This document shows positions 9,889 through 20,349 of a DNA stretch of 64,000 bases, piece after piece. Source of the DNA: Dromiciops gliroides (lineage: Eukaryota; Chordata; Mammalia; Microbiotheria; Microbiotheriidae); NCBI RefSeq assembly GCF_019393635.1, contig NC_057862.1:411164169-411228168 (forward strand), given 5' to 3'. Numbering within the stretch: the stretch's first letter is position 1; every line of letters starts with the position of its first letter. Under the pieces are notes generated by a model. The model saw only the letters and a program-made list of their open reading frames with translations. It was not told the origin of the DNA and did not search any database. The position numbers and the translations under genes were made by a program.

Positions 9889-10074
9889 CAGTCCCTAAAG
9901 TATTAAAAGAAGACTATTGTTTAAATGTACTTGCTTTCTGTGGATTCTCTGTTGAAACGTGGCCTTTCTTGTCTTCCATTCTCTTCTTTGTTCATTGCCC
10001 TTGTGAACAAAGTGTTATCAGAAGAAATTATGAAACTGAGTCATCCTTAAATTGAAAATAGTTTCAGAGGATCA

Positions 10075-10270
10075 TAGACTGTCAGAGCTGAAAAAAAATT
10101 CAGAGGTCATTCAATTCAACCCAGACCTGAGCAGATGTCCCCAACCAGTAAGTGGTCCCTCAATTTCAGCTTGAAGGCTTCTCATGTTGGAGAACTTGCT
10201 ACCTCCCAAGATAGCCCATTCCACTTTTACAATTGAGAAAGTAGTGGCAAGCAGAGGTTAAATGATTTGC
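10075..10270 (+). repeat. CR1/L3-like or MIR3-like remnant
   Basis: CAGAGGTCATTCAATTCAAC, GCTTGAAGGCTTCTCATG, CTTGCTACCTCCCAAGATAG and CCATTCCACTTTTAC match CR1/L3-like landmarks at 44966-45490. The right end merges into an antisense MIR core (TTAAATGATTTGCCCAG). Confidence 0.5.
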
Positions 10271-10275
10271 CCAGC

Positions 10276-10690
10276 CTGAAAAAGACTTGTATGAACTAAT
10301 GTAGAGTGAAGTGAGCAGAACCAGGAGAACATTGTGCACAGTGACAGCAATATTGTTCGATGAAGAACTGTGGATGACCTCACTATTCTCAGCAATACAA
10401 TAATTTAAGGAAAGCTCAAAGGACTAATGATAAAGCATACTATCCACCTCCAAAGAAAGAACTGATATCGATGGAACACAACTGAAGTAGACTATTTTTA
10501 CTTTCTTTCATTTTCTTCTTTTATTCACTTTTTCTTATACAAAATGGCTAATATGGTAATGTTTTACATAATTACACATATATAACCTCTACCTGATTGC
10601 TTACCTCTTCAGGGAGGGTGGAGAGAAGGAAGAATAGAATTTGGAACTCAAAACCTTAAATAAAAATGTTTATTATTTTTAAAAAATTAA
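10276..10690 (+). mobile_element. L1 3' UTR fragment in MIR
   Basis: AGTGAAGTGAGCAGAACCAG, GAACATTGTGCACAGTGAC, CACATATATAACCTCTACC, GGGAGGGTGGAGAGAAGG. The antisense MIR it splits resumes after it (CAGGATCAAAGCTAGTAAAC). Target duplication approximate (ATGATTTGCCCAG and ATTATTTTCCCAG). Confidence 0.8.
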
Positions 10691-10795
10691 TTATTTTCCC
10701 AGGATCAAAGCTAGTAAACGTCTGAAGTGGGATTCAAACTCAGGTCTTCCTAACTCCAGGCTCAGGTCTCTACTTACTAGATTACCTAGTACCTA
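10691..10795 (-). repeat. MIR, antisense remainder
   Basis: CCCAGGATCAAAGCTAGTAA, GGATTCAAACTCAGGTCTTC, CTACTTACTAGATTACCTAG. Continuation of the MIR cut by the L1. Confidence 0.6.
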
Positions 10796-10799
10796 GTAA

Positions 10800-11045
10800 T
10801 TCAAATATACCTCCCCCCACTTACCAATTCCCAATCCAGTTTATGTAGGCAAAGGATGCCTCTTTCTATAACGTCCACCCATTGTTATTCATTCTGTCGG
10901 GACATTTTAAAAATATGTCTTAAGGTAAAGGTCAAATTATATCAATTCTATTGAATATACCAAGCAGAGGATGGGATGAGGGTGGAAGGGACAAATTATA
11001 GAGAAGTCAGACATTCTTCCTTGGTCAGAGACCTGGCAACTCAAC
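10800..11045. other. No gene; unclassified
   Basis: No recognisable coding or repeat family. Confidence 0.4.
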
Positions 11046-11049
11046 CCCA

Positions 11050-11230
11050 TGATGATAGAGTAGAAAGAGCCCTGAACCTAGAGGCAGGAAACCTGCATTC
11101 ACATCCCAGTTTTGACATAATTAACCACGCCTCTGATAAATTTCCTCATCTGTAAAACGAAGCTGACACTTGTATCACCTACATCACCTGACTCTTATAA
11201 GGATGGCATTTTGCATCCAACCCAATATTT
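11050..11230 (+). repeat. MIR fragment
   Basis: GAGGCAGGAAACCTGCATTC, then TTTCCTCATCTGTAAAACG. Sense MIR. Confidence 0.6.
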
Positions 11231-11386
11231 ATATATAAAACTTACAGCTCTATATTTATATTTGTATAGCTGTGATAACAGAAAAATGAAGAAACTCCTA
11301 TTATATGCCAGGGATTGTACAGAACAAATACAAAAGTCTTATAGTCCCTTCCCTTAGGGAGTTTATATTCTAATAGGGGAATTTTC

Positions 11387-11600
11387 TTGTTGTCCAGTCA
11401 CATTCAACACTTCATGACCTCATTTGGGGTTTTCTTGGCAAAGATACTGCAGTGGTTTGCCATTTTCTTTTCCAGTTCATTTTACAGATGAGGAAACAGG
11501 GTGACGTGACTCACCCAAGGTCATACAGCTAGTGTCCAGGGCCAGATTTTAACTGAGGTCTTCCTGATTACAGGTCTGGTGCTCTATCCACTGTACCATA
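11387..11600 (-). repeat. Mar1-type SINE, antisense
   Basis: TTGTTGTCCAGTCACATTC, CATTTGGGGTTTTCTTGGC, TTTACAGATGAGGAAACAGG, CTCTATCCACTGTACC. Near full length. Confidence 0.85.
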
Positions 11601-11785
11601 TGTATGAATGTATATATTTATGTATGTATACACATATAGAGAATGGTAACCTGGAAAGAGAGTTTCAGGCTGGAAAATCCCAGGGGTGGAGAGTAGAACT
11701 ATAGGGTAGTGAGTTGTTACACCTATGTTACAGCTATTCCAAGTAGCAATGGTTGTATTCATTTGCTTGCTATTCCAAGAGGAAG

Positions 11786-12000
11786 GGGCAGGGAGGTGGT
11801 CCAGGCGATAGAGCACAGGGCCTAGTTTTTGACTAACTGACCCTTAGCAAGTCAGTTAACCCCTATTTGCCTTTAGTTCTTCATCTGTAAAATCAGGAAA
11901 CACTGAAGAAGGAAATGGCAAAGCACTCCAGTGTCTTTGCCCAGGGACAATATCCATTGGGTCATATAGAGTCAAACATGACTGAAAAACTGAACAATAA
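11786..12000 (+). repeat. Mar1-type SINE
   Basis: AGGTGGTCCAGGCGATAGAG, CATCTGTAAAATCAGG, GAAGGAAATGGCAAAGCAC, CATGACTGAAAAACTGAAC. Internal divergence in the core. Confidence 0.8.
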
Positions 12001-12159
12001 ACACTAGGAAGTACATGGTAGGATGGGGGGGAAGGGACAAAGCAGGGCAGATGGCAAGATGAAACACACCTGGTGAGTGACTGCTTTATATAATGTGAAG
12101 CATAGCCTGGACCCAACTAGCTCTGGTGGCTTAGGTGAGGTTTTGGGGTTTTTTTGTGT

Positions 12160-12316
12160 TTGTTTTTTGTTTTTTAGAGTGAGGCAATTGGGGTTAAGTG
12201 ACTTGCCCAGGGTCACACAGCTAGTAAGTGTGTTAAGTGTCTGAGGCCATATTTGAACTCAGGTACTCCTGACTCCAAGACCAGTGCTCTATTCACTGCT
12301 CCATCTAGCTGCCCCC
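12160..12316 (-). mobile_element. WSINE1-type SINE, antisense
   Basis: T-rich tail, GAGGCAATTGGGGTTAAG, core, CTGCTCCATCTAGCTGCCCC. Flanking TTAGGTGAGGTTTT and TTAGGTGGGTTTTC are a probable degraded target duplication. Confidence 0.85.
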
Positions 12317-12427
12317 GGTTAGGTGGGTTTTCATTCACTCTGATAACCCACTTACTGATCAGAATAGCTCAGTCCCAGAGGGGCCTGAAAAGCTGAGTAG
12401 ATTAACTCTCTCATGGAGAGGAGTATG

Positions 12428-12708
12428 TTGTTGTTTTCCCTTGATTTTCGAAGAAGACCATGACATCTGGGTGATGTCATGACTTGCACTGAATTGGATT
12501 TAAGTGAGGGAGAAAGTCACTTAACCCCAATTGCCTTAAAAGTCTGGGGGCCATCTCCAGCCATTTTGCCATTGGAGCCAGATGGCTCTGGAGGAGAGAG
12601 TGAGATTGCCCAGGGTCACACAACTAGTAAGTGTTTAAGGTGAGATTTGAACTCTGATCCTCTTGACTCCAGGGCCAGTGCTCTATCCACTGTACTTCCT
12701 AGCTGCCC
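12428..12708 (-). repeat. Composite CORE-SINE with 'GAAGAAGACCATGACATC' body
   Basis: A SINE flavour distinct from Mar1: the 3' body reads TTTTCGAAGAAGACCATGAC, GGTGATGTCATGACTTGC, GAATTGGATTTAAGTGAGG, GGCCATCTCCAGCC, joined to the usual antisense core and CTAGCTGCCC. A second copy lies at 42008-42343. Confidence 0.75.
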
Positions 12709-12709
12709 A

Positions 12710-12895
12710 TGGAGGGGAGCATAGAGAGGAAGTGTTTGAAAGTCTGGTGGGGAGAGTCACTCGTTGTTCTAGGTTGGAAGGAAGCAGCAAATGGTAAGAT
12801 GCCCAGTTAGTCCCTGGTTTTATAGTTGCTTGGTGGCTGGATGCAGTATGAAGCAAACTCTGGGGCCATGTAGATATAGCAGGAAGTGATAATGA
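12710..12895. other. No gene; unclassified
   Basis: Nothing recognised. Confidence 0.4.
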
Positions 12896-12897
12896 GT

Positions 12898-13140
12898 GTG
12901 TGGTGGCTATGTAGTTCAGTGAATAGAGCTCTGGGCCTAGAATCAGAAAGACCTAAGTTCATATTCAGTCTCCAACACTAAAGTAGCTGTGTGACCTTGG
13001 GGAAAGATGCTTAACCTCTGTCTTATGGTTTCCTCAAGGGCAAAATGGGAATAATTATAGCATCTAAATCACAAGGATAAAATAAGATATTTGTAAAATA
13101 CCTAGCATATAGTAGGTGCTATATAAATGCTAACTATGAT
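12898..13140 (+). repeat. MIR/CORE-SINE
   Basis: GTGGCTATGTAGTTCAGTG, AGTAGCTGTGTGACCTTGG, CAAAATGGGAATAATTATAGC, TAGTAGGTGCTATATAAATGC. Confidence 0.7.
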
Positions 13141-13204
13141 AACGTAGTGATCCTGCTACATTTCCCTTGCTCACTCCTAAATTTCATCATTGCTGCAGTA
13201 TTGT

Positions 13205-13423
13205 AACTCTGGATCACAAGATCATGGATTTAGAGCTGAAAAGCACATTAGAGGCTAATCAAACACAACCACCTTATTTTACAGAAGAGAAAACTGAAGC
13301 CCAGAGAGGGTAGGTGAGAAACCCAAGAGTCCACAGCTAGGAAGGGTCTGAGGTAGGATTTGAACCCAAATCTTTATGACTCCAATTCCAGTACTCTATC
13401 CAGTCACTCTATCAAGTTGTTCT
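13205..13423 (-). repeat. MIR-type SINE, antisense
   Basis: TTTTACAGAAGAGAAAACTG, AGCCCAGAGAGGG, GGATTTGAACCCAAATC, CTCTATCCAGTCAC. Confidence 0.65.
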
Positions 13424-13439
13424 AAACAATCTTTAAAAC

Positions 13440-13563
13440 AAACAAATGCATTAGTGAATGAATAAATAAATACATAAATAAATATATGAATAAGTAAATA
13501 AATGGATGGATGGATAGATAGATAGGCAGGTAGATAGAGTATATAGATAGGGAGAGAGAGAGA

Positions 13564-13630
<67 letters not shown>
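13440..13630. repeat. Compound microsatellite ending in long (GA)n
   Basis: (AAAT)/(GATG)/(GATA)n from about 13455, then a GA run of about 80 bases at 13550-13629. Minus-strand Leu/Ser-rich frames here are repeat translation, not genes. Confidence 0.95.
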
Positions 13631-13632
<2 letters not shown>

Positions 13633-13769
13633 AGGAAGAACATTCCTCCCTTAGAGTGTGTTTCACTCCTTTGCCATTACTCCAGTTGTTGAATGTCATG
13701 TAACTAACATTTGTTTATAAAATGTACAGTTTACAGACATCCAGAGCTATTGTGATGATGAAGGTGATA

Positions 13770-13990
13770 ATAGTGAATGAAAAAGCATTTATTCAATATT
13801 TTCTATGTGCCCAGGGGCTGTGCTAAGCACTAGGGATGCAACAGAAGTGAGACAGTCCCTGCTCTCAAAGAGCTTATATTCTAATAGGTGGATACAAAAC
13901 CTAGAGGGAATTGGTGCCCAGAGAAAGGAGTACATATTTATCTATCTGGCAGTAGGAGTTCCTATTGAATTATGTGAGGAGTGGTAGAAT
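13770..13990 (+). repeat. Old interspersed repeat (CR1/L3-like, unresolved)
   Basis: AAAAGCATTTATTCAATATT, GGGGCTGTGCTAAGCACTAG, TGCTCTCAAAGAGCTTATATT. Same family as 6300 and 37125. Confidence 0.6.
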
Positions 13991-14054
13991 TCAAGGAGTG
14001 AGTGCTCTACTTAAATCAATACTCCATGTTCTTCTAAGAGCATTTCTACAAAGC

Positions 14055-14150
14055 TAGGAAGGTACCATGGAAAGAGCACGAGATTTGAAACAGACCTGGG
14101 TTCAAATCCAAACTTTACTACTTATTCCCTGTGATTCCTTGCACCAGTCT
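14055..14150 (+). repeat. MIR fragment
   Basis: CATGGAAAGAGCACGAGATT, ACCTGGGTTCAAATCC. Sense. Confidence 0.6.
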
Positions 14151-14405
14151 CTAATAATAGCTAACAACAACACCTTTAAGATTTACAAAGCATTTAACAA
14201 ATACCATTTCATTTTATTCTCATAACAACCTTGGGATGTAGGTGCTATTACTATTCCCAGTTTACAGATGATAAAACTGAGGCAAACAAAGATTAAGTGA
14301 TTTGCCCAGAGTCATGTAGCCAATAAGTGTCTAAAGCAAAATTTGAACTCAATTCTTCCTGATTCCAGGTCCAAGGCTTTACCTGCTATACCACCTAGCT
14401 GCCTC
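14151..14405 (-). repeat. MIR/CORE-SINE, antisense
   Basis: AGATTTACAAAGCATTTAAC, CCATTTCATTTTATTCTCA, GTTTACAGATGATAAAACTG, ACCACCTAGCTGCC at the 5' end. Abuts the sense MIR. Confidence 0.7.
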
Positions 14406-15165
14406 TATGGGCTTGCTTTGTTCTGTAAAATAAAAAAGATTATATTAGATGATGTCTGCTCTGAATCCAGGATGCTACAGCATTTGGCTTTACTGGCCCC
14501 TGCTATCTAGCTGTATATCCCTGGACACCAATGTCTTTGGCTACCCTGTGAGTCTTCAATGAGAAAGTACACCAAATGCTTTTTTCTCCTCTAACATTTT
14601 TCTCATTGTGGGTGTGTTAAAATGGGTTTCTAAGATGAATGTTACATGTGGCAGATGTCACAGCAAATACAACAATTGTTTCTCACTGTGATGGTTTAGA
14701 ATTAATTTATTTCTGATGAAAAAAAATGCCCTTCTCCAGGAGAAAAGGAATTCTGGTAGTCTGCTGAGGGATTGTGGGTAATGTTCAGAGAACAGAGCTC
14801 AGGTCCAAGGCTTCTGACTTGTGCTGGTATTCTCAATCACTGAGATTCGCTGGATCCTGAGTGACAAGTGAGAACTTGCTACTAGAGATCTGAGAACAGA
14901 GACCATTTTTGACTTGAGAGAACTAGAGAAAGCATCACAAAGCAGGCTGTATTAGAATTGGGCCTTGAAGAATTTAGGTCCCAGAATCTATAGCTGGAAG
15001 AAACCTGAGGGTTTGAGGGCAGGAAAATGACATAGTCGGAGTTGTAAAAGCATGCAGTATGCATAGACATTTGAAGGAAATAGGGATAGAGACACCTGTG
15101 AGGATGCTCTTGCAATATTTTACATAATAATAAGAACCTGAAATAGGGAAGTTAAAAAAAAAGGA
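14406..15165. other. No gene; unclassified, with weak old-repeat signal
   Basis: Near 14940-15115 a weak resemblance to the old CR1/L3-like repeat (ATTGGGCCTTGAAGAATTTA). Otherwise nothing recognised. Confidence 0.4.
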
Positions 15166-15174
15166 AATCTTAGA

Positions 15175-15325
15175 ACTCATCTGTTCTGATCCCCTCATTT
15201 TACAGAAGAGGATACTGAGACCAAAAGAGGCTCAGTGATTTGTCCAAGGTAATACACCTAAGAAGGGGTAGGACCAGGAATCAAATTCAGGTCCTTTGAC
15301 TCCAAATCCCATGGTTTTCCCACTC
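15175..15325 (-). repeat. MIR, antisense
   Basis: CCTCATTTTACAGAAGAGG, GATTTGTCCAAGGTAATAC, CAGGTCCTTTGACTCCAAAT. Confidence 0.7.
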
Positions 15326-15379
15326 TATCGTACTTCCAGGTTTTAAAATACAGTGATGATGGTACTTCCTTGGACCCTT

Positions 15380-15792
15380 TGTTGCTGTTGTTTTGTTGAT
15401 AAAGAGTCATATATGACTCTTTTTTTTTTTTGTGAGGCAATTGGGGTTAAGTGACTTGCCCAGGGTCACACAGCTAGTAAGTGTTAAGTGTCTGAGGCCG
15501 GATTTGAACTCAGGTCCTCCTGAATGCAGGGCTGGTGCTCTATTCACTGCGACACCTAGCTGCCCCTGATGTATGACTCTTTATGACCCTATTTAGGGTT
15601 TTCTTGGCAAATATACAGGAGTGGTTTGCCATTTCCTTCTCCAGCTCATTTGATAGATGACGAAACAGAGGCAAACAGAGCTAAGTGACTTGCCCAGGGT
15701 CACACAACTGGCAAGTGCTGAGTCTGAATTTGAACTCAGGTCTTCCTGACTCTAGGGCCAGCACTTTATCCACTGTGCCACCTATCTGTCCT
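15380..15792 (-). repeat. Mar1-type SINE, antisense, split by a WSINE
   Basis: Left piece 15380-15420 (TTTTGTTGATAAAGAGTC) and right piece 15568-15792 (ATGACTCTTTATGACCC, TTTAGGGTTTTCTTGGC, TGTGCCACCTATCTGTCC) are one element with a younger SINE in its 3' body. Confidence 0.85.
15421..15567 (-). mobile_element. WSINE1 nested in Mar1 SINE
   Basis: Poly(T), GTGAGGCAATTGGGGTTAAG, GGCCGGATTTGAACTC, CACCTAGCTGCCCC. Target duplication TATGACTCT at 15412-15420 and 15572-15580 (the extended match has mismatches). Confidence 0.9.
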
Positions 15793-16039
15793 CCTTGTCA
15801 CTTTGGAGAAATTGAAGAGAATAAACCCTCTTTCTCTTCCCTCTCCCCCCTCCTAAAAGGCCTTCTCTTCAGAAAACATGCCAGGTTGTTTGTTGATTGG
15901 ATTCAATTGTTCTAATTCATGTCAAGTATTTTAACATAAGCCCTTTGACCTTGAATCATTTACCATTTATGTAATATTTGTTATAATGGAGGCCTAGAAG
16001 GGTGAACAATTTGCTTGGACTCCCTGAGCTCTCATCCAT

Positions 16040-16281
16040 GATGAGGCAGCATGGCAGTGGATCGATGAGAGGCGTCGGAGGTCTCAGTGTCAAGGTGCCA
16101 TTGGTTTTAGTCCTGCCCCTGAAACATACTGGCTGTGCTGGGGAAGTCGCTTCACTTCTCAGCAGCCCGAGCAACTCTCTAAGATAGAAGCTGAAGAACA
16201 GTTGCCCATCTGCTTTGATTGTTGGAAAAGGTTTCCTCATCAGAGTTGTCTACAGTGATGAAATCATAGGTCCAGACCCCC
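16040..16281 (+). repeat. CORE-SINE variant with 'AACTCTCTAAGA' 3' body
   Basis: CATGGCAGTGGATCGATGAG at the head; the 3' body CAACTCTCTAAGATAGAAGC, GTTGCCCATCTGC, AGGTTTCCTCATC, GAAATCATAGGTCCAGACC. A related copy is at 17890-18112. Ends in C and A runs (16279-16298). Confidence 0.65.
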
Positions 16282-16299
16282 CCCCCCAAAAAAAAAGCT

Positions 16300-17180
16300 A
16301 AATGTCATTCCTAGGTAGGACACTTTCTCAGTCTCCTCCTGTCTGATTTATTCTCCTGGCAAGGACTTTGGGTCTTCCTGAAACTGTGGGACAGGAGGGC
16401 ACTGGGGGTTGTGCATCCTTACAGGAAAGGTACATTTTTTGGTCTTCTTTTAAAATACGCATTCTGTACCTAGGGGCATTTGCCAAATGCATAGGCTTTC
16501 CCTCATAAACCCCCCCATACTTCCCCACTATGAATATTATTTATGTTTGGAGTACCACTATGGCAAGAGCAGAGTAACTAAGGAAAAATATTAAAAATCC
16601 TTCCTTTATTTTATGGGATATCATTATAAGCTCTATTTCCTGAACAATGAAAGCAAGACCAGGGCTCAAACCTTCCCCTCTCCTTCCTCTAATGAAGCAG
16701 ATGTAATATGGCTTCCAAGGGATTAAACACCTTGGATGGACTTTGGATTGTTTCATTAAATACCATGTCCCTGAGATGGCTATAATTGCCACACATCTAT
16801 CTGGCAGTTTCTCATTAATTACGGTGCTGAGAATGTGGAGCATTTTTCATTTATCTGTGCTCTTTGAGGAAGATCCTGATGAAGGTGGGGGGAAGGGGAG
16901 AGAAGAGAAGAGCAGAGCAGGTTTTAGAGGAAGGCAGAAAGTCCCCCTGGAAATCACAGCTGACACTCATGAGTAGGAGCCAAGATGCAGAGGGAGCCGA
17001 GATTTCTTCACAAGCTGACTTTGAAGGTTTCTAACAGCAACCAAACAAGTGTAGGTTTCTTATATGAGGGTCTGAAAGAAATCAGGTTGGGCCTAAATGA
17101 AATGAGACAGATGGTCTGAGGGTCTCTATTGTCTTCCATTTTCATCCTGCTAGATTTCCAGGGGCAGATGTAGCTGAGAG
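16300..17180. other. No gene; possible single-copy DNA
   Basis: No repeat family recognised. Short frames on both strands carry no known motif. Confidence 0.4.
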
Positions 17181-17189
17181 AAGAGGTAC

Positions 17190-17350
17190 TAGATTTTATA
17201 CATACATACATACATACATACATACACACACACATGCATACATATAATATATGGATACATATGTGCATGTGTGTATGGGTGTGCTGTATACATGCTAATG
17301 AACATACATATACATAACTCTATATGTATTTGTATGTATATATGTATTTT
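17190..17350. repeat. (TACA)n / (TG)n microsatellite
   Basis: TACA tetranucleotide run at about 17197-17225, then CACA and TATG/TGTA-rich sequence. Confidence 0.9.
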
Positions 17351-17384
17351 CCTGCCTGCAAATACCTTTGCTCTTCTGTAAGAT

Positions 17385-17620
17385 AGCCTGGCATACAGCT
17401 AAGAACACCTGTGTTCAAATCCTACCTCAGTCACTTACTAGCTGCCTGATTTGGGGCCAGTGACCTAATTTCCCTAAGCGTCACTTTCCTCTTCTATAAA
17501 ATGGGAACAATAATAACACCTATCTCACTAAATTGTGAGGATGATGTATGTAAAACATTTTGCAAGTTTTAAGCTGCTACATAAATGTGAGTTATCATTA
17601 TTATCATTATTATCACTTAT
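17385..17620 (+). repeat. MIR
   Basis: CACCTGTGTTCAAATCCTAC, CTCTTCTATAAAATGGGAAC, TCTCACTAAATTGTGAGG, CTACATAAATGTGAGTTATC. Confidence 0.75.
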
Positions 17621-17659
17621 ATTCTTCTTTCACATGATTCTCAATTTGGTGCCAGTAGG

Positions 17660-17805
17660 AACCTAAGAGATCAGCCCTTCTCTTCTCCCTCCCCAACCCT
17701 GGCTTTTATAGAAGAGGAAACTGAGGTCCACAGAGGTTAACTGACTTTCAAATCCTGGTTCTCTGCCTCCAAATCCAGCATTCTCTCTACTATACTAAGC
17801 ACTCA
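17660..17805 (-). repeat. MIR, antisense
   Basis: GAAGAGGAAACTGAGGTCC, CAAATCCTGGTTCTCTGCC. Confidence 0.65.
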
Positions 17806-17889
17806 GGTAGAGATTGTTATATGTGTATGTGTATGTTGAGGAGAGGGACATGAGGGAACATAATAGTAAGCAAATGTGAATAGGACTGA

Positions 17890-18112
17890 AGAGTCAGAGA
17901 GGAATTGTGGATAGAGGGCCAGCACTGGAGTCAAGAAGACCTGAATTTAAGTCACACATTTCTTCTGTGTGACTTTGGACAACTCAGTGCTTGTTGCCTC
18001 AGGCAACCATGTGAGGCCCTAAGTTTCAGAGAAGGTGATCATCTACATAAGTGGAAGCAATTTATTCATCAGGAGATTCTTACACTAATGAAATTGCAGC
18101 TCATCTCAATGT
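17890..18112 (+). repeat. CORE-SINE variant with 'CAGAGAAGGTG' 3' body
   Basis: ATTGTGGATAGAGGGCCAGC, AAGAAGACCTGAATTTAAG, CTTCTGTGTGACTTTGGAC, AAGTTTCAGAGAAGGTGATC, CATCAGGAGATTCTTAC. Same 3' body as 16040-16281. Confidence 0.65.
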
Positions 18113-18279
18113 TTTCATTCCACAATTTGGGAAATAGTCTTAAGTGAATAGTCTTAAGTCAACCACAGGGACTTGGCTCCATGGCTTATCCAATGCCTGA
18201 AGTCCTTGAAAAAGAAAAAGAAATGATCTCTTAAGATCCTTAGTTCAGAAAGGGAAGGAGTCTTGCATTCTAACTAACA

Positions 18280-18405
18280 CCATCATATTACATATGAAGA
18301 AATTGAGGCTCCAAAAGGTAAAACACTTTGCCTAAGGTTACAGAGTTAGTAAGCAGGAGAGAAATGATTCAAACACAGATCTTCTTGACTTCTAATTCAC
18401 CCATT
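18280..18405 (-). repeat. MIR, antisense
   Basis: ATATGAAGAAATTGAGGCTC, CTTTGCCTAAGGTTACAG. Confidence 0.65.
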
Positions 18406-18420
18406 ATTTCCAGTGAGCTT

Positions 18421-18664
18421 TTGTTGTTCAGTCTTGTCTAATTTTTAGTGACCCCATTTGGGGTTTTCTTGGCAAAAATTTTGGAATGCTTTGCCATTTC
18501 CTTCTCCACATCATTTTATAGATGAGGAAACTGTGGCAAACAGGCTGAAGTGACTTGCCCAAGGTCACACAGCTAGTCAATTTCTGAGACCAGATTTGAA
18601 CTTAGGAAAACGAGTCTTCCTGACTTCCAGCCTGACACACTATCCACTGTGCCACCTAGCTGCC
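18421..18664 (-). repeat. Mar1-type SINE, antisense
   Basis: TTGTTGTTCAGTCTTGTC, CATTTGGGGTTTTCTTGGC, AGATGAGGAAACTGTGGC, ACTGTGCCACCTAGCTGCC. Full length. Confidence 0.9.
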
Positions 18665-18689
18665 TTCAACTTTGTACTACGCTCATGCA

Positions 18690-19262
18690 GATCAACTCTT
18701 CTTTCCATTGCTCCCTTTGTTGGAATTATGTGTATCATCTTGATTCCATCTTTTAGCTCTACTCTCTCCTCCTCTTCCCCTTCTAGTTTCCCTGGCTTCC
18801 TTCAAGTCCCAACTAACATCTTACCTTCCATAGCAGTTATGTCAAACTTAGAAATGGGGCCACTAAACCCTATGTGGGCTGCATATTAGCTTAGAAAACC
18901 AAATATTGGCATTATTTATGTCCTAATGTATTTTTATTTATTTTGTTAAATATTTCCAAATTACATTTTAATCTGGTTCTGGCTATATTGGGGATTGGGG
19001 GGTTGCTTGTGTATGATACTTCTGCTTTTATGGGAAGCCTTTCCTGGTCTTGCTTAATTTTAGTGTCTTCCCTCTGTTGGTTTTTTAAAAGTTTATCTTG
19101 TATATAGCTTGTTTGCACATATTTATTTTCATGTTGTCTCTTCCATTAGATTATGAATTCCTTGAAGGCAGGGACTATTTATTTACATTTCTTTGTACCC
19201 TCAGTGTTTAGCACAACACCCAGGCACATAGAAGGGACTTAATAAATAGTTATTGATTAATT
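18690..19262 (+). mobile_element. L2 3' region, split by a hAT relic
   Basis: Left CCTGGCTTCCTTCAAGTCCC, CATCTTACCTTCC; right GGAAGCCTTTCCTGGTC, CCTTGAAGGCAGGGAC, TTTAGCACAACACCCAGGC, TTAATAAATAGTTATTGATT. Interrupted by 18834-19024. Confidence 0.75.
18834..19024 (+). mobile_element. hAT-like non-autonomous DNA transposon
   Basis: 191 bp inside the L2. Ends CAGTTATGTCAAACTT and, reversed, CAGAAGTATCATACAC: imperfect inverted repeats starting CAG, as in hAT elements. Interior GGGGCCACTAAACCCTATG, GGGCTGCATATTAGCTTAG, CATTTTAATCTGGTTCTGGC. Flanking octamers TTCCATAG and CTTTTATG agree at 5 of 8 positions, consistent with an old 8-bp target duplication. Confidence 0.65.
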
Positions 19263-19289
19263 GTTGTACTTTGGGTAAGACAAAATGGA

Positions 19290-19560
19290 GTTTGCTAAGG
19301 TCTAGAGAAGAGATACTAAAATGATCTAGGAAATGAGCAGTAAGGAGCTACTTTAGGTAAATGTAATAAAAAAGACTCAGCTTCTTCAGTCTGAAAGGGT
19401 GAAGCCTGAGAAGGGGATGTGATCAAACTCTATAAAATTACTAAGGAGATAGATGAGGTAGAGATAGTATTATTGATCAAACCCTGTAATTGTAGAAAGA
19501 GGAAGCCTCTTAGGAGTTTGGGATGGAGAGAGGGGGAGTTTTAGAATAAAGGAGGTCTTA
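19290..19560 (+). repeat. Possible CR1/L3-like remnant
   Basis: CTCAGCTTCTTCAGTCTG, AAGCCTGAGAAGGGGATGTG, CAAACTCTATAAAATTAC resemble old LINE 3' sequence. Weak. Confidence 0.35.
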
Positions 19561-19717
19561 CTTTTCAGAAAGAAAACAGGATTTTTGAGCTAAAAGAAGT
19601 CATAAAGATGATCCAATCTAACCCATCCATTTTACAAATGGGTGAACTGAGGCTCAGTAAGATTATATGACTTTATACAACTTGCCCAAGCTCACCCCAC
19701 TAATTATCTTTCTTTTT

Positions 19718-19859
19718 TCAGAGGGGGGGGTGAGGTAATGAGAGTTAAGTGACTTTCCCAAGGTCACACAGCTAGTAAGTGTTGGAGGCCAATTTGAACT
19801 CAGGTCCTTCTGAATCCAGGGCCGGTGCTTTATCCACTGCATCACCTAGCTGCCCCCCC
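19718..19859 (-). mobile_element. WSINE1-type SINE, antisense
   Basis: GGTGAGGTAATGAGAGTTAAG, AGGTCACACAGCTAGTAAG, GGGCCGGTGCTTTATCC, CACCTAGCTGCCCC. Preceded by a short antisense MIR (19600-19700). Confidence 0.88.
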
Positions 19860-20035
19860 TCACTCCAATAATTATTCCAATAGACATATATGAAGAGTCT
19901 ACTATGTGCCAGGCACTGTGCTAAGCACTGGGGATACAATTAATAAAAATAAAGACAGACTCTGCCTTCCCAAAGGTTACAGTCTAATGGGGAAGGGCAA
20001 CATTAGGAGGCAGAAAAGCAAGGGGGACTACCTGG
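19860..20035 (+). repeat. Old interspersed repeat (CR1/L3-like, unresolved)
   Basis: TACTATGTGCCAGGCACTG, GCTAAGCACTGGGGATAC, AAAGGTTACAGTCTAATGGG. Best preserved copy of this family in the window. Confidence 0.65.
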
Positions 20036-20039
20036 AGGG

Positions 20040-20345
20040 GGGCAGTTCTTGTTCTATGGCATTGAAACTAGAAACAGCAGCAGATGCAGAATAGAGTGAG
20101 ACAAAAAGTCAATTTTCTGCCCTCTGTAAAGGAAAGAATTAGGAGGAGTTTGGTATCCCACTCTCCAGCTCTCCAAACAGAGATAGCAGAGGTTGAGGGA
20201 GATGGTGTCAGTCAAGGTTTGAGTTAGCAGCATGGTGGTGAGATTAGAAATAATGAGTTCATCCTTGGAGGGGCATCTTGCTCTGTGGAGTTGAAACCAG
20301 GCAAAGCCACAGATGCAGAGTGGAGTGGAATTAGTTGCTGAGCTG
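20040..20345 (+). repeat. Unclassified repeat, two partial copies in tandem
   Basis: Unit A (20055-20180: CAGCAGATGCAGAATAGAG, TTCTGCCCTCTGTAAAGG, GGAGGAGTTTGGTATCC) and unit B (20265-20335: GAAACCAGGCAAAGCCAC, AGATGCAGAGTGGAGTGG). The reverse complement of 52218-52375 matches both. Confidence 0.55.
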
Positions 20346-20349
20346 GAGC

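Noticed and set aside
13422-13699. Leu/Ser-rich membrane-like peptides
   Set aside because: Translation of GA/CT microsatellite.
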